This document shows positions 10,658 to 21,197 of a stretch of DNA of 64,000 bases, one piece after another; positions within the stretch are counted from its first letter, which is position 1; each line of letters begins with the position of its first letter. Source of the stretch: Allobosea sp. 117 (lineage in GTDB: Bacteria > Pseudomonadota > Alphaproteobacteria > Rhizobiales > Xanthobacteraceae); NCBI RefSeq assembly GCF_000702305.1, contig NZ_JNLC01000014.1:310001-374000 (forward strand). Reading direction: 5' to 3'. Made by a program: the position numbers and the translations under genes. The notes below the pieces were generated by a model. The model saw only the letters and a list, made by a program, of their open reading frames with translations, was not told the origin of the DNA and searched no databases.

Positions 10658-11040
10658 GCATCACCTTTGTCGAGGCGCCCCGGCTGGGCGCTCTTGGCGT
10701 ATTGCAGGGCGATCAGCGTCGCCTTGAGCGGGCGCAGCAGGCCGAGGGTCGCGATCAGCACCAGCGGCGTCCACAGCAGCGCATGCACCCACAAAGGCGG
10801 CGCCCAGGCGATCTCGACCCACAAGGCGAGGCCGACCACCAGCGAGCCGGCCAGCAGGATGATGAACACCACCGGCCCGTCGCCGGAATCGGCGAAGCCG
10901 TAGTCGAGGCCGCATCGGTCGCAGGCCGGGGCCACCTCGACGAAGCCCTTGAAGAGCCGGCCGCGGCCGCAGCGTGGGCAGCGGCAGGTGAGCCCGGCCG
11001 TATAGGGCGAGACGCCGGTGCGAAAGGGTTCGAGATCCAT
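10654..11040 (-). CDS. DUF983 domain membrane protein
   Basis: A 128-aa protein with an N-terminal zinc-ribbon-like CPRCGRGRLF...CDRCGLD pair at about residues 20–45 and two transmembrane helices at about 54–77 and 80–104. DUF983 genes are regularly found between ctaE and surf1 in alphaproteobacteria, so a role in oxidase biogenesis is likely but unproven. The stop overlaps the SURF1 start (ATGA). A hairpin at 11081–11105 separates it from ctaE. Confidence 0.9.
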   Translation of the reverse strand: MDLEPFRTGVSPYTAGLTCRCPRCGRGRLFKGFVEVAPACDRCGLDYGFADSGDGPVVFIILLAGSLVVGLALWVEIAWAPPLWVHALLWTPLVLIATLGLLRPLKATLIALQYAKSAQPGRLDKGDA

Positions 11041-11080
11041 CGGGCTGTTCTACTCCGCGGCGCGCGCCGTTCAAATGCAA

Positions 11081-11105
11081 ACGGGGCGGCCTTTGGCCGC
11101 CCCGT
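11081..11105 (-). terminator. Terminator-like hairpin after ctaE
   Basis: A perfect 11-bp stem, ACGGGGCGGCC/GGCCGCCCCGT, with a 3-nt loop lies 23 bp after the ctaE stop. On the minus strand it is followed by TTTGCATTTG, a weak T-tract, so termination may be partial with read-through to DUF983 and SURF1. Confidence 0.6.
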
Positions 11106-11127
11106 CGCGCATCAGGCAGGACTATCG

Positions 11128-11967
11128 TCAGTGGGCGGCCGGCACTCCGCCGCCCCAGACATAGATGAAGGTGAAGAGGAACAGCCACACCACGTCGACG
11201 AAGTGCCAGTACCAGGCGGCAGCCTCGAAGCCGAAGTGATGCGTCGGGGTGAAGTGCCCGGCGTAGAGCCGGCCCAGGCACACCGCGAGGAAGATGGTGC
11301 CGACGATGACGTGGAAGCCGTGGAAGCCGGTCGCCATGAAGAAGGTGGCGCCGTAGATGTTGCCCGAGAAGGAGAAGGAGGCGTGGGCATATTCATAGGC
11401 CTGGCACATCGAGAACAGCACGCCGAGCGCCACGGTCAGCCACAGGCCCCATTTGGCGCTCTGGCGGTCGCCATGCACGAGGGCATGGTGCGCCCAGGTC
11501 AGCGTGGTGCCGGAGGTCAGCAGGATCAGCGTGTTGAGCAGCGGCAGGTGCCACGGGTTGAAGGTCTCGATGCCCTTCGGGGGCCAGTGGCCGCCGGTGA
11601 ACTCGTCGCGCGTGAAGTTGATGGCCTCGCCGGCAAAGAGCGCGGCGTCGAAGAAGGCCCAGAACCAGGCGACGAAGAACATCACCTCGGAGGCGATGAA
11701 CAGGATCATGCCGTAGCGCAGGCTGAACTGCACCACGCGGGTATGGTAGCCGCCATACTCGCCCTCGCGGATGATGTCCCGCCACCAGACGATCATGGTG
11801 TAGAGCACGCCGAGGAAGCCGGCGATGGCGACCAGCGAGGTGAGCTGGCCGTGCATCCAGAACACGGTGCCGATGGCGAGCACGAAAGCGAAGATGGATA
11901 TGACGAACGGCCACGGGCTCGGATCGACAACGTGGTAGTCGTGGTGCTTGGCGTGGGCCTCGGCCAT
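11128..11967 (-). CDS. ctaE: Cytochrome c oxidase subunit III
   Basis: Integral subunit of the aa3-type terminal oxidase. The protein is 279 aa with seven predicted helices. It begins [13 protein letters not shown], typical of alphaproteobacterial and mitochondrial COX3, and contains [18 protein letters not shown] and, near the C-terminus, the [14 protein letters not shown] signature. The gene lies 81 bp after ctaG in the ctaC–D–B–coxF–G–E order. Confidence 0.98.
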   Translation of the reverse strand: MAEAHAKHHDYHVVDPSPWPFVISIFAFVLAIGTVFWMHGQLTSLVAIAGFLGVLYTMIVWWRDIIREGEYGGYHTRVVQFSLRYGMILFIASEVMFFVAWFWAFFDAALFAGEAINFTRDEFTGGHWPPKGIETFNPWHLPLLNTLILLTSGTTLTWAHHALVHGDRQSAKWGLWLTVALGVLFSMCQAYEYAHASFSFSGNIYGATFFMATGFHGFHVIVGTIFLAVCLGRLYAGHFTPTHHFGFEAAAWYWHFVDVVWLFLFTFIYVWGGGVPAAH

Positions 11968-12048
11968 GGGTCGCGCTCTCCGTTCGTCTTTCTCTAGCTG
12001 GCCGCCCCGACGGCCGCAATCACCTGGTTCGTCCTTCCCGCCCGGCGC

Positions 12049-12675
12049 TCACAAGGGCGCCTTGGCGGGCTCCGTCTTCCCGCTCGCGACCGGCGTCGCC
12101 TTGGGGAAGAAGGTGTAGGACAGCGTTATGGATTTCAGCGTCGCGAGCTGGGTATCCTCGGCGAGCGCCGGATCGACGAAGAAGACCACCGGCATCTCGA
12201 GCTCCTCGCCCGGCTGCAGCGTCTGGTCGGTGAAGCAGAAGCACTGCATCTTGCCGAAATAGGGTCCCGAGAGCGCCGGGGCGACGTTGTAGGTCGCCGC
12301 CGCCGTGGTCGGCACGGAGGCGCGGCTCTTGACCTTGAAATGCACCAGCGCCGTCTCGCCGAGGCGCACATTCATGGCGCGCATCTCCGGCTCGAAGGTC
12401 CAGGGCAGGCCCGGGGCGACATTGGTGTCGAAGCGGACCTCGACGATGCGGTCAAGCTGCGTCTCCGGCGCCGCGGTGGCGACCCGGGTCGCGCCGCCGA
12501 AGCCGGTGATCTGGCAGAACATCTGGTAGAGCGGCACGGCGGCATAGGCGGCACCGACCATGCCGGCGACGAAGGCGACGCAGACCGCGGCGACTACCAC
12601 GTGGCGGCGCGCCAGCGCGCTCTCGCGGCGCCTCTGACGATCGGTCGGTTCGACGGGAGCGGTCATCTCGCGCAT
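12049..12675 (-). CDS. ctaG: Cytochrome c oxidase assembly protein CtaG/Cox11
   Basis: Membrane-anchored, periplasmic copper chaperone that delivers copper to the CuB site of subunit I. The protein is 208 aa with one N-terminal helix (about residues 25–48), the conserved YQMFCQITGFGG just after it, and the copper-binding CFCF motif in GKMQCFCFTDQTL. Starts 12675 and 12666 are both possible. It begins 1 bp after the coxF stop, so the genes are clearly cotranscribed. Confidence 0.96.
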   Translation of the reverse strand: MREMTAPVEPTDRQRRRESALARRHVVVAAVCVAFVAGMVGAAYAAVPLYQMFCQITGFGGATRVATAAPETQLDRIVEVRFDTNVAPGLPWTFEPEMRAMNVRLGETALVHFKVKSRASVPTTAAATYNVAPALSGPYFGKMQCFCFTDQTLQPGEELEMPVVFFVDPALAEDTQLATLKSITLSYTFFPKATPVASGKTEPAKAPL

Positions 12676-12676
12676 C

Positions 12677-12859
12677 TCACAGGGGTCGGTTCAGCACGCC
12701 GGGGCCGAGCTTGACGATGGTGACGACGTAGAACAGCACGCACAGCGCCCCGAGGACGAGCGCGATGGCGAGCGAACGCGCGCGCCGGCGGCGCTTCTGT
12801 TCCTCGGTCAACACCACGCCGTCGGCGCCGTCCGTCTTCTTGTTCTTGTCGTCAGCCAT
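12677..12859 (-). CDS. Small CoxF-like membrane protein
   Basis: A 60-aa protein with a charged N-terminus (VVLTEEQKRRRRARS) followed by a single transmembrane helix at about residues 31–50 and a short GPGVLNRPL tail. The sequence and its position between ctaB and ctaG match the small CoxF protein of rhizobial oxidase operons. Its biochemical role is undefined; it may tether or stabilise assembly factors. The start is taken at ATG 12859, where GAGGG lies 8 nt upstream. Confidence 0.8.
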   Translation of the reverse strand: MADDKNKKTDGADGVVLTEEQKRRRRARSLAIALVLGALCVLFYVVTIVKLGPGVLNRPL

Positions 12860-12885
12860 GATCGTCACCCTCGCCGGCATGATGC

Positions 12886-13842
12886 TCAGAATCCGAGCCA
12901 GGCCGGCCCCCTCACCGCATCCACGAGGAGCACGGCGAAGAGCAGGAAGAGATAGAGAATCGAGAACGCAAAGAGCCGCTTGGCGGCGGCGTCGGCCGCC
13001 GCGCCCTCGCGGCGGCGATAGACCTCGACCGCCAGCGCCAGCATGATGGCGCCCGAGGCGATCGAGACCACGCCATAGGCGAGGCCGGCCATGCCGAGCG
13101 CATAGGGCACGACGCCGAGCGGGGTCAGCACCAGCGTGTAGATGAGGATCTGCCGGCGGGTCTCGGCGGCGCCGGAGACGACCGGGAGCATCGGCACGCC
13201 GGCGCGGGCGTAGTCGCCGGTCTTGTAGAGCGCCAGCGCCCAGAAGTGCGGCGGCGTCCAGAAGAAGATGATCAGGAAGAGGATGACGCTCTCAAGCCCG
13301 ATGCCGCCCGAAGCGGCGGCCCAGCCGACCATCGGCGGGAAGGCGCCGGCGGCGCCGCCGATGACGATGTTCTGCGGCGTCGTGCGCTTCAGCCACATCG
13401 TGTAGACGACGGCGTAGAAGAAGATGGTGAAGGCGAGCAGCGCCGCCGAGAGCTCGTTGACCAGAAGGCCGAGCACCAGCACCGAGCCGACCGCCAGGGT
13501 GAGGCCGAAGGCCAGCGCCTCGCCCGGCGCGACGCGGCCGGCGGGCACCGGGCGCCCGCGGGTGCGGGTCATCAGCGCGTCGATGTCGGCGTCCCACCAC
13601 ATGTTGAGCGCGCCCGAGGCGCCGGCGCCGATGGCGATGCACAGCAGCGCGGTGAAGGCGATGACCGGGTGCACGTCGCCCGGCGCGCGCACGATGCCGA
13701 CCAGCGCGGTGAAGACGACGAGCGACATCACGCGCGGCTTCAGCAGCGCGACATAGTCCGAGACCGAGGCGAGCGAGGCGATCTCGCCGGCGCGGGCTTC
13801 GGTTCCGGTCACTTCATACTCGCGCGAGGCGACGTCACTCAT
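12886..13842 (-). CDS. ctaB: Protohaem IX farnesyltransferase (haem O synthase)
   Basis: UbiA-type membrane prenyltransferase adding a farnesyl group to haem b to make haem O, the precursor of haem A for the aa3 oxidase. From ATG 13842 (GGAG upstream) it is 318 aa with about nine helices. The Mg-prenyl-diphosphate motif [15 protein letters not shown] is followed by the haem O synthase signature [10 protein letters not shown]. The frame is open far upstream, but the added sequence is an antisense shadow of ctaD. It lies 134 bp after ctaD in the cta operon. Confidence 0.97.
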   Translation of the reverse strand: MSDVASREYEVTGTEARAGEIASLASVSDYVALLKPRVMSLVVFTALVGIVRAPGDVHPVIAFTALLCIAIGAGASGALNMWWDADIDALMTRTRGRPVPAGRVAPGEALAFGLTLAVGSVLVLGLLVNELSAALLAFTIFFYAVVYTMWLKRTTPQNIVIGGAAGAFPPMVGWAAASGGIGLESVILFLIIFFWTPPHFWALALYKTGDYARAGVPMLPVVSGAAETRRQILIYTLVLTPLGVVPYALGMAGLAYGVVSIASGAIMLALAVEVYRRREGAAADAAAKRLFAFSILYLFLLFAVLLVDAVRGPAWLGF

Positions 13843-13976
13843 GCTGCGCTCCGGTGCGGCCCTGCCCCGGGAACTGCCCGCGTCGCGGGCGTCCGGTGCG
13901 GCGTGGCCGCGTCCTCCTTCATGCGGCCGGCGCGGACGTGCCGCGCCGGCGAATTGTCCGGCGGTGCGCCGCGGTT

Positions 13977-15629
<1,653 letters not shown>

Positions 15630-16538
15630 TCAGCGCGTGGCGGACGCCGGCGCCGCCGGCTGCGTCCCGTTCTCCGCGACCGCGACGGCCGGCGTGTCGG
15701 CCGAGGCGAACTTCTTCTTCGCCTCGTCGAGCCAGGCGGAGAAGGCCTGCTCGCTGACCACGCGGATCGCGATCGGCATGAAGGCGTGGTCCTTGCCGCA
15801 CAGCTCGGAACACTGGCCGTAGAAGACGCCTTCCTGGGTGGCCTGGAACCAGCTCTCGTTCAGGCGGCCCGGCAGGGCGTCGATCTTCACGCCGAAGGAC
15901 GGCAGGGCGAAGGAATGGATCACGTCAGCCGAGGTCACCTGGATGCGGACGTTCTTGCCGATCGGCACCACCACCTCGTTGTCGACCGCCAGAAGGCGCG
16001 GCTGGCCCGGCTTCAGCTCGCCGTCGGCGAGCATCAGGCTGTCGAAGCCGAACGGGCCGTTGTCCGGATATTCGTAGGACCAGTACCACTGGTGCCCGGT
16101 GATCTTCACCGTCAGGTCCGCCTTCGGCAGGTCGAGCTGCAGGAACAGCAGCCGGAAGGAGGGAATCGCGATCGCCACCAGGATGAGCACCGGCACCACC
16201 GTCCACAGCACCTCGATCAAGGTGTTGTGCGTGGTCTTGGAGGGCACCGGATTGGCCTTCTCGTTGAACCGCACGACGCAGACCACGAGCAGCGCCAGCA
16301 CCAGCAGCACCACCGCGACGATGATGACCAGCAGGAAGAAGTGGAAGGAGTGGATGCTCTCCATCACCGGAGAGGCGGCGCCCTGAAGATTGATCTGCCA
16401 CGGCGACGGCTGCCCGGTGCCGGCGAGCGCGCCCCCGGCGCTGGCAGCCAGAAGGGCAAGGCCGGTTGCGATGCCTGCGGCACGCCGACCGATGATATCC
16501 GCGCCGGCGCGCATGGCGCTGCTGACCCACGACTGCAT
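15630..16538 (-). CDS. ctaC: Cytochrome c oxidase subunit II
   Basis: Subunit carrying the CuA electron-entry site. From ATG 16538 it is 302 aa, with a cleavable signal peptide (about 1–42), two helices (about 65–90 and 108–131) and a periplasmic cupredoxin domain. CuA ligands are visible as H209 (VIHSF) and C243, E245, C247, H251, M254 in CSELCGKDHAFM. A GTG 12 bp further upstream is possible but lacks proper ribosome-binding-site spacing. It is the first gene of the cta operon. A palindromic FNR/FixK-type box lies 87 bp upstream. Confidence 0.98.
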   Translation of the reverse strand: MQSWVSSAMRAGADIIGRRAAGIATGLALLAASAGGALAGTGQPSPWQINLQGAASPVMESIHSFHFFLLVIIVAVVLLVLALLVVCVVRFNEKANPVPSKTTHNTLIEVLWTVVPVLILVAIAIPSFRLLFLQLDLPKADLTVKITGHQWYWSYEYPDNGPFGFDSLMLADGELKPGQPRLLAVDNEVVVPIGKNVRIQVTSADVIHSFALPSFGVKIDALPGRLNESWFQATQEGVFYGQCSELCGKDHAFMPIAIRVVSEQAFSAWLDEAKKKFASADTPAVAVAENGTQPAAPASATR

Positions 16539-16875
16539 CGCGATCGTCACTCCCTCGAACGTCTCCGCAGCCCGGCGCCGACATGGCGTCTGCCATGCGA
16601 CATCCCCCGCCGGGCAGGCGGCAGTTGATCTTCATCAAACACAAAATGGCACCCCGAGCAACGAGGCAAGGAGGCTTCCCTCTGCGACAAGACGTCGGGT
16701 GCCTGGAACCATTCCACTTGCGGAAGGGCATCAGGCCTGCCGCATTCTTGACAATGCCCGCGCGCCCTGTACGCCCTTGTCCCAAGGGGGCGGCAAGGAT
16801 ACAGCGGCGACGATTCGGCTGTAGCGGCCCCCGATGCACAGCCTGCCTGATGCCACCTTCCCTGGGAGACAGCCC
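16539..16875. other. Divergent intergenic region between ctaC and ialB
   Basis: 337 bp without a convincing gene; gene direction switches here from a long minus-strand run to a plus-strand run. It holds the FNR/FixK-type palindrome at 16625–16638 and a TTGACA hexamer near 16752 with no clear -10 partner. No RNA gene is recognised. Confidence 0.7.
16625..16638. promoter_or_regulatory. FNR/FixK-type box upstream of ctaC
   Basis: TTGATCTTCATCAA is a perfect match to the TTGAT-N4-ATCAA consensus of FNR/FixK/Anr regulators. It is centred about 93 bp upstream of the ctaC start codon and about 245 bp upstream of ialB, so low-oxygen control of the aa3 oxidase operon is plausible. Confidence 0.65.
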
Positions 16876-17391
16876 ATGCGCGGGTTCGCCTCGTTCCGCC
16901 TTCTCGCAACGGCGGCTTTCGGTCTGGTCTGCCTGTTCGCCGCCGGCAGCGGCGCGCAGGCGCAGGGCGTCGTGCGCTCGGTGCACGGCGAGTGGCAGAT
17001 TCGGTGCGACACCCCTCCCGGCGCCCAGTCCGAGCAGTGCGTGCTACTGCAGAGCGTGCAGGCCGACGACCGGCCGAATGTCGGCCTCACCGTCATCGTG
17101 CTGCGCACCGCCGACCACCAGAATCGGCTGCTGCGCGTGCTCGCCCCGCTCGGCGTGCTGCTGCCCTCCGGCCTCGGGCTGAAGATCGACCAGACCGACG
17201 TCGGCCGCGCCGGATTCGTGCGCTGCGTGCCGAATGGCTGCGTCGCCGAGGTGGTGATGGACGACAAGCTGGTCAACCAGTTCCGCACCGGCCAGAGCGC
17301 CACCTTCATCATCTTCCAGACGCCGGAAGAGGGCATCGGCATCCCGCTCAGCCTCAAGGGCTTCGGCGAAGGCTTCGACAAGCTGCCGTGA
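16876..17391 (+). CDS. Invasion-associated locus B (IalB) family secreted protein
   Basis: A 171-aa exported protein from ATG 16876 (GGGAG 7 nt upstream), with a signal peptide ending near GAQAQG. The mature part starts with the family's VHGEWQIRCD and has paired cysteines (C43 and C52 region, and later RCVPNGCVAE) likely to form disulphides. IalB-family proteins are common in Rhizobiales; the name derives from Bartonella erythrocyte invasion, but most homologues are of unknown function and probably act in the envelope. A longer start at 16834 would bury the signal peptide, so it was not used. Confidence 0.85.
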   Translation: MRGFASFRLLATAAFGLVCLFAAGSGAQAQGVVRSVHGEWQIRCDTPPGAQSEQCVLLQSVQADDRPNVGLTVIVLRTADHQNRLLRVLAPLGVLLPSGLGLKIDQTDVGRAGFVRCVPNGCVAEVVMDDKLVNQFRTGQSATFIIFQTPEEGIGIPLSLKGFGEGFDKLP

Positions 17392-17401
17392 GGCGGCGCC
17401 C

Positions 17402-18043
17402 GTGAACGGCGAATCACCAAATACAGCGGCCGGCCGGCGCCCCCGCCTCGTCATCTTCGACATGGACGACGTGCTGGTGCGCTACCTGACGGAGGAGCGC
17501 CGCGCCGCCATGGGCGCGCCCGCGGGCCTGACCGCCGAACAGGTAGCCGAGCGCGTCTGGGACAGCGGCATCGAGGATGCCGGCGACATCGGCGCGCTGA
17601 CGCCGGAGGCCTATCTCGCTGCCATCGGCGAAGCGCTCGGCATTCCATTCAGTCGCGCCGACTGGCTGCGCACCCGGCGCCTCGCCACCTTGGAAGACGC
17701 GGCCGCCACCGCTCTCGCCCGCGCCGTGGGCGCACGCACGCGCGTGGCGCTGCTGACCAATAACGGCCTGCTGATGAAGCAGCACTTCGACGACATCGTG
17801 CCGTGGCTGCGGCCGATCTTCGGCCCGGCGATGCATGTCGCCGCCGAGTTCCGCACCAAGAAGCCCGACCCGGACATCTTCCGCCGCCTGGTCGCGCTCC
17901 ACGGCGTCGCGCCGGAGGACGCGGTCATGATCGACGACAAGCCCGGCCATGTCGCTGGCGCGCGGGCGGCGGGCCTCGGCGGCCATCATTTCCGCGCGAC
18001 GGACGAACTGGCCGCTTATCTCGGCTCGCTGGACCTTATATAG
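17402..18043 (+). CDS. HAD superfamily hydrolase (subclass IA)
   Basis: A 213-aa cytosolic phosphatase-type protein. Motif I is VIFDMDDVLVRY with nucleophile D20 and acid D22; motif II is LLTNN; the motif III lysine is in FRTKKPDPDIF; motif IV is VMIDDK, followed by GHVAGARAAG. A helical cap lies between motifs I and II. The layout resembles YihX/haloacid-dehalogenase-like sugar-phosphate phosphatases, but the substrate is unknown. It uses a GTG start 10 bp after ialB and is followed closely by mutM. Confidence 0.85.
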   Translation: MNGESPNTAAGRRPRLVIFDMDDVLVRYLTEERRAAMGAPAGLTAEQVAERVWDSGIEDAGDIGALTPEAYLAAIGEALGIPFSRADWLRTRRLATLEDAAATALARAVGARTRVALLTNNGLLMKQHFDDIVPWLRPIFGPAMHVAAEFRTKKPDPDIFRRLVALHGVAPEDAVMIDDKPGHVAGARAAGLGGHHFRATDELAAYLGSLDLI

Positions 18044-18070
18044 GGGCCGGACGAGCTTCGAAGGACATCC

Positions 18071-18964
18071 ATGCCCGAGCTGCCCGAGGTCGAGACGGTA
18101 CGGCGCGGTCTGGCGCCGGCGCTCGAAGGCGCGCGCCTCGCCTCAGTCGAGGCGCGCCGGCCCGATCTGCGCTGGCCGCTGCCAGAGCGCTTCGCCGAGC
18201 GCCTGGCCGGCCGGCAGGTGGTGGCGCTCGGTCGCCGCGCCAAATATCTGCTCGCCGATCTCGACGCCGGGGCCGACGGGCCGGAAGTGCTGGTGATGCA
18301 TCTCGGCATGTCCGGCTCGTTCCGCATCGAGACGGGGGACGAGGCCGTCACCCCCGGCGCCTTCGCCCTGCCGCGCTCGAAGGCCGCGGCGCATGACCAT
18401 GTGGTGTTCCATCTCGGGTCGGGGCTACACATTATATATAATGACCCGCGCCGCTTCGGAGCGATGCTGCTGGTCAGGCGCACCGAGCTCGAGAATCACC
18501 CGTTGTTCCGCGGCCTCGGCCCCGAGCCTCTCGGCAACGCCTTCGACGCTAGCTATCTGGCGCAGGCCTGCGCCGGCCGCTCCACCTCGCTGAAGGCCGC
18601 CCTGCTCGACCAGACCGTCGTCGCCGGCCTCGGCAACATCTATGTCAGCGAGGCGCTGCACCGCGCCGGCGTCTCGCCCCTGCGTACCGCGGCCACCCTC
18701 GCCACCAGGGCAGGCGACCCTACCGTGCGGGCGGAGCGGATCGTCGCGGCGGTGCGTGCCGTGCTCGGGGAGGCGATCGCCGCCGGCGGCTCGACGCTGC
18801 GCGACCATGCCCAGGTCGACGGCACGCTCGGCTATTTCCAGCACACCTTCCGCGTCTATGACCGCGAGGGCGCGCCCTGCCCGACACCCGGCTGCGGCGG
18901 CATCGTGCGGCGCATGGTGCAGGCGGGACGATCCACCTTCTATTGCGCGCGCTGTCAGAGATAG
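18071..18964 (+). CDS. mutM: Formamidopyrimidine-DNA glycosylase
   Basis: Bifunctional DNA glycosylase/AP lyase excising 8-oxoguanine and formamidopyrimidines in base excision repair. The 297-aa protein begins [13 protein letters not shown] with catalytic Pro and Glu after Met removal. The H2TH region contains [20 protein letters not shown]. The C-terminal zinc finger is C-x4-C...C-x2-C (CPTPGCGG...FYCARCQR). It lies 27 bp after the HAD gene and 31 bp before an enoyl-CoA hydratase gene, an order common in Rhizobiales. Confidence 0.98.
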   Translation: MPELPEVETVRRGLAPALEGARLASVEARRPDLRWPLPERFAERLAGRQVVALGRRAKYLLADLDAGADGPEVLVMHLGMSGSFRIETGDEAVTPGAFALPRSKAAAHDHVVFHLGSGLHIIYNDPRRFGAMLLVRRTELENHPLFRGLGPEPLGNAFDASYLAQACAGRSTSLKAALLDQTVVAGLGNIYVSEALHRAGVSPLRTAATLATRAGDPTVRAERIVAAVRAVLGEAIAAGGSTLRDHAQVDGTLGYFQHTFRVYDREGAPCPTPGCGGIVRRMVQAGRSTFYCARCQR

Positions 18965-18995
18965 CCTGTCGCATCATCACGGGAGAGGAAGCGCC

Positions 18996-19769
18996 ATGGC
19001 GTATGACAACATCCTCGTCGAGACCAACGGCCGCGTCGGCGTTATCACGCTGAACCGGCCGAAGGCGCTCAACGCGCTGAACACGGCGCTGATCGGCGAG
19101 CTCAACCGGGCGCTCGACGGCTTCGAGGCGGACGGCGGCATCGGCTGCATCGTGCTCACCGGCTCGGAGCGCGCCTTCGCCGCCGGGGCCGACGTGAAGG
19201 AGATGCAGCCCCTCACCTTCCCGGCCACCTATGTGGACGACTTCATCACCTCCTGGGAGCGCCTCGCGCGCTGCCGCAAGCCGGTGATCGCGGCGGTCGC
19301 AGGCTATGCGCTCGGCGGCGGCTGCGAGATCGCCATGATGTGCGACATCATCCTCGCCGCCGACAATGCCCGCTTCGGCCAGCCGGAGATCCAGCTCGGC
19401 ATCCTGCCGGGCGCCGGCGGCTCGCAGCGCCTCGCCCGCGCCGTCGGCAAGGCCAAGGCGATGGAGATGTGCCTCACCGGCCGCACCATGGACGCTGCCG
19501 AGGCGGAGCGACTCGGCCTCGTCTCGCGCATCGTGCCGCTCGCCGAACTGATGGGCGAGGCGATGAAGACCGCCGAGACCATCGCCGACCTCTCGCTGCC
19601 GGCGGCGATGATGGTGAAGGAGAGCGTCAACCGCGCCTTCGAGACCTCGCTCAGCGAGGGCCTGCGCTTCGAACGGCGGCTGTTCCAGGCGGTGTTCGCC
19701 ACCGCCGACCAGAAGGAAGGCATGGCCGCCTTCATCGACAAACGCAGCCCCTCCTTCACCAACCGATAG
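18996..19769 (+). CDS. Enoyl-CoA hydratase
   Basis: Crotonase-family enzyme (257 aa) hydrating trans-2-enoyl-CoA to 3-hydroxyacyl-CoA in fatty-acid beta-oxidation. The oxyanion-hole segments [11 protein letters not shown] and [11 protein letters not shown] are present, with both catalytic glutamates (GGGCEIA and QPEIQLG) in place, which argues for a true hydratase rather than an isomerase. The GAGAGGAA ribosome-binding site precedes ATG 18996. It sits immediately upstream of rpsT, the usual context in this order. Confidence 0.93.
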   Translation: MAYDNILVETNGRVGVITLNRPKALNALNTALIGELNRALDGFEADGGIGCIVLTGSERAFAAGADVKEMQPLTFPATYVDDFITSWERLARCRKPVIAAVAGYALGGGCEIAMMCDIILAADNARFGQPEIQLGILPGAGGSQRLARAVGKAKAMEMCLTGRTMDAAEAERLGLVSRIVPLAELMGEAMKTAETIADLSLPAAMMVKESVNRAFETSLSEGLRFERRLFQAVFATADQKEGMAAFIDKRSPSFTNR

Positions 19770-19794
19770 AAGCGCCCGCTGGCCGCCGCGCGAG

Positions 19795-19823
19795 TTGACG
19801 CGGCGGCGCTCCGCGACTATAAG
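19795..19823 (+). promoter_or_regulatory. Sigma-70-type promoter of rpsT
   Basis: TTGACG (19795–19800) and TATAAG (19818–19823) are separated by exactly 17 bp, an excellent housekeeping promoter match. It is about 118 bp upstream of the rpsT start, leaving a roughly 110-nt leader. Confidence 0.75.
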
Positions 19824-19941
19824 GCCGGCCACTCGCGCGGGCGTCCTCACGGGCACGCCGCGCTCCGTTATTGCCACATGACATGCATAAGGCAACGGCA
19901 CGGCTTGTGCCTCGCCCGCGCTATGATGAAGAGGACGGCCT

Positions 19942-20208
19942 ATGGCCAATACGCCCTCCGCCAAGAAGGCGGCTCGCAAGATCGAGCGCCGCACGGAGAT
20001 CAACAAGGACCGCCGCTCGCGGATGCGCACCTTCGTGCGCAAGCTCGAGGAGGCGCTCGCCTCCGGCAACCGTGACGCCGCCGGCATCGCCTTCAAGGCC
20101 GCCGAGCCGGAAATCATGCGCGCCGCGCAGAAGGGCGTGATCCACAAGAGCACGGCCTCGCGCAAGGTCTCGCGCCTTGCCCAGCGGCTCGCCAAGCTCG
20201 GCGCCTGA
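19942..20208 (+). CDS. rpsT: 30S ribosomal protein S20
   Basis: Primary 16S rRNA-binding protein of the small subunit. It is 88 aa, strongly basic, and matches the S20 pattern: [17 protein letters not shown] at the start, [14 protein letters not shown] in the first helix and [16 protein letters not shown] near the end. It has its own promoter (19795–19823) and a hairpin terminator (20259–20281), so it is a monocistronic unit upstream of dnaA. Confidence 0.98.
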   Translation: MANTPSAKKAARKIERRTEINKDRRSRMRTFVRKLEEALASGNRDAAGIAFKAAEPEIMRAAQKGVIHKSTASRKVSRLAQRLAKLGA

Positions 20209-20258
20209 GCCCAGGCGCCTTCCGGCGGCCCTCTCCTGCGGCCACTGACCTGCTTCGC

Positions 20259-20281
20259 AGCCCGGCGCCCGTCGCCGGGCT
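20259..20281 (+). terminator. Terminator hairpin of rpsT
   Basis: A perfect 9-bp stem, AGCCCGGCG/CGCCGGGCT, with a 5-nt loop lies 50 bp after the rpsT stop and is followed by GCTTGCGTTTG, a weak T-tract. Confidence 0.65.
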
Positions 20282-20411
20282 GCTTGCGTTTGGGCGCCCG
20301 GCCGACGCGCCGCCCGGACGGGCCGGCCGGCGGCCATTGCAAAACGGTCACAATCGCCGCCAAAGAGCGAGCGGAGATCTCCACAGGGGCGGGATTTGCG
20401 GGCGCAACGCC

Positions 20412-20683
20412 GATTCCGCGCTTGACTCCAAGACACTCAGGAAGCAGCGCCGGACGAAGCTCTGACGCTCCGGCAACCGCCCTCCATCGCGCAGAGAAAC
20501 CTATTGTTAATCATAGAGTTGGGACCCATGGGCACTGGCGGCCCGGGAATCGTTCGGGATGGCGGGGCCGGGGCCGGGGGTTACCTCAAAAAATCGATTC
20601 GCAGCGCCTTTCGGGCGGCGCCGAGAATCTCGCAAGCGAGTCAGAGATTTGCCGACTGATGTTTTGCACGGCGCACCCGAATC
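20412..20683. promoter_or_regulatory. Cluster of seven GANTC (CcrM) sites
   Basis: GANTC occurs at 20412, 20424, 20547, 20596, 20625, 20638 and 20679. At this base composition about one per 330 bp is expected, so seven in 272 bp is a marked excess. CcrM methylates GANTC in alphaproteobacteria, and such sites influence replication and cell-cycle promoters including dnaA. Confidence 0.6.
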
Positions 20684-20988
20684 GGCGTCCGCGCGGGCGC
20701 CCGGCCGACCCTTCCGGCCGCCAAGAGCGTTGCAGCCGGGGCGGCCGCTGTGTATGTTCACTTCACCTTCGGTTTTCCGAGGAACTCAGCGAAAAGTTGA
20801 GTTTGGTAGCCACTCATTCTTAGTGTGGGGAGGTAAGAACGTGCTGTTTCCAACACGATCTCTCTCCATTTGCGCGCGTTGTTCGAAGGATTACAGAGAT
20901 TTTGGGACAATCTTGCCCCAGTTAAACCTCTGATCATCTTTCTGCGCTCGATCATACCTATACGATAACAACGAATGCTTTAATGAGA

Positions 20989-21007
20989 CAGGCAATTCGA
21001 TTGCCTG
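20989..21007. repeat. Inverted repeat before the small candidate gene
   Basis: CAGGCAAT-TCG-ATTGCCTG is a perfect 8-bp inverted repeat with a 3-nt spacer, 13 bp upstream of the ATG at 21021. It may be an operator or an mRNA hairpin near the ribosome-binding site. Confidence 0.4.
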
Positions 21008-21020
21008 CGAAGGGGCGACT

Positions 21021-21197
21021 ATGACGACGTGGATGGGCGGGCCGCAAGGCGCGCGGCGCAATAGGACCAAGCAATTGCCGGAGAGTGCATTTGTTCCGGA
21101 CGCCGAGTTTGTCGGCATGGCGAAATGGCCGTTCGAGCCATTCCATCGTCGCCGGTTGAAGGGTGCGATGACCCGTTTCACGGGAAGCCCCGGCTAG
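21021..21197 (+). CDS. Small candidate protein (58 aa), unknown
   Basis: A 58-codon frame begins MTTWMGGPQGARRNRTKQ and ends MTRFTGSPG, stop TAG at 21195–21197. AAGGGG lies about 6 nt before the ATG and an A+T-rich, promoter-like stretch lies upstream. The product is basic (Arg/Lys-rich) with no transmembrane segment or recognised motif. I do not recognise a family. It lies 170 bp upstream of dnaA on the same strand. It could also be a chance frame within the dnaA leader. Confidence 0.3.
   Translation: MTTWMGGPQGARRNRTKQLPESAFVPDAEFVGMAKWPFEPFHRRRLKGAMTRFTGSPG

Noticed and set aside
20284-20933. Open frames of 124–179 codons in the region before dnaA
   Set aside because: Composition is Arg/Pro/Gly-rich without domain similarity, they overlap each other in several frames, and the region carries the GANTC cluster; I treat it as non-coding.
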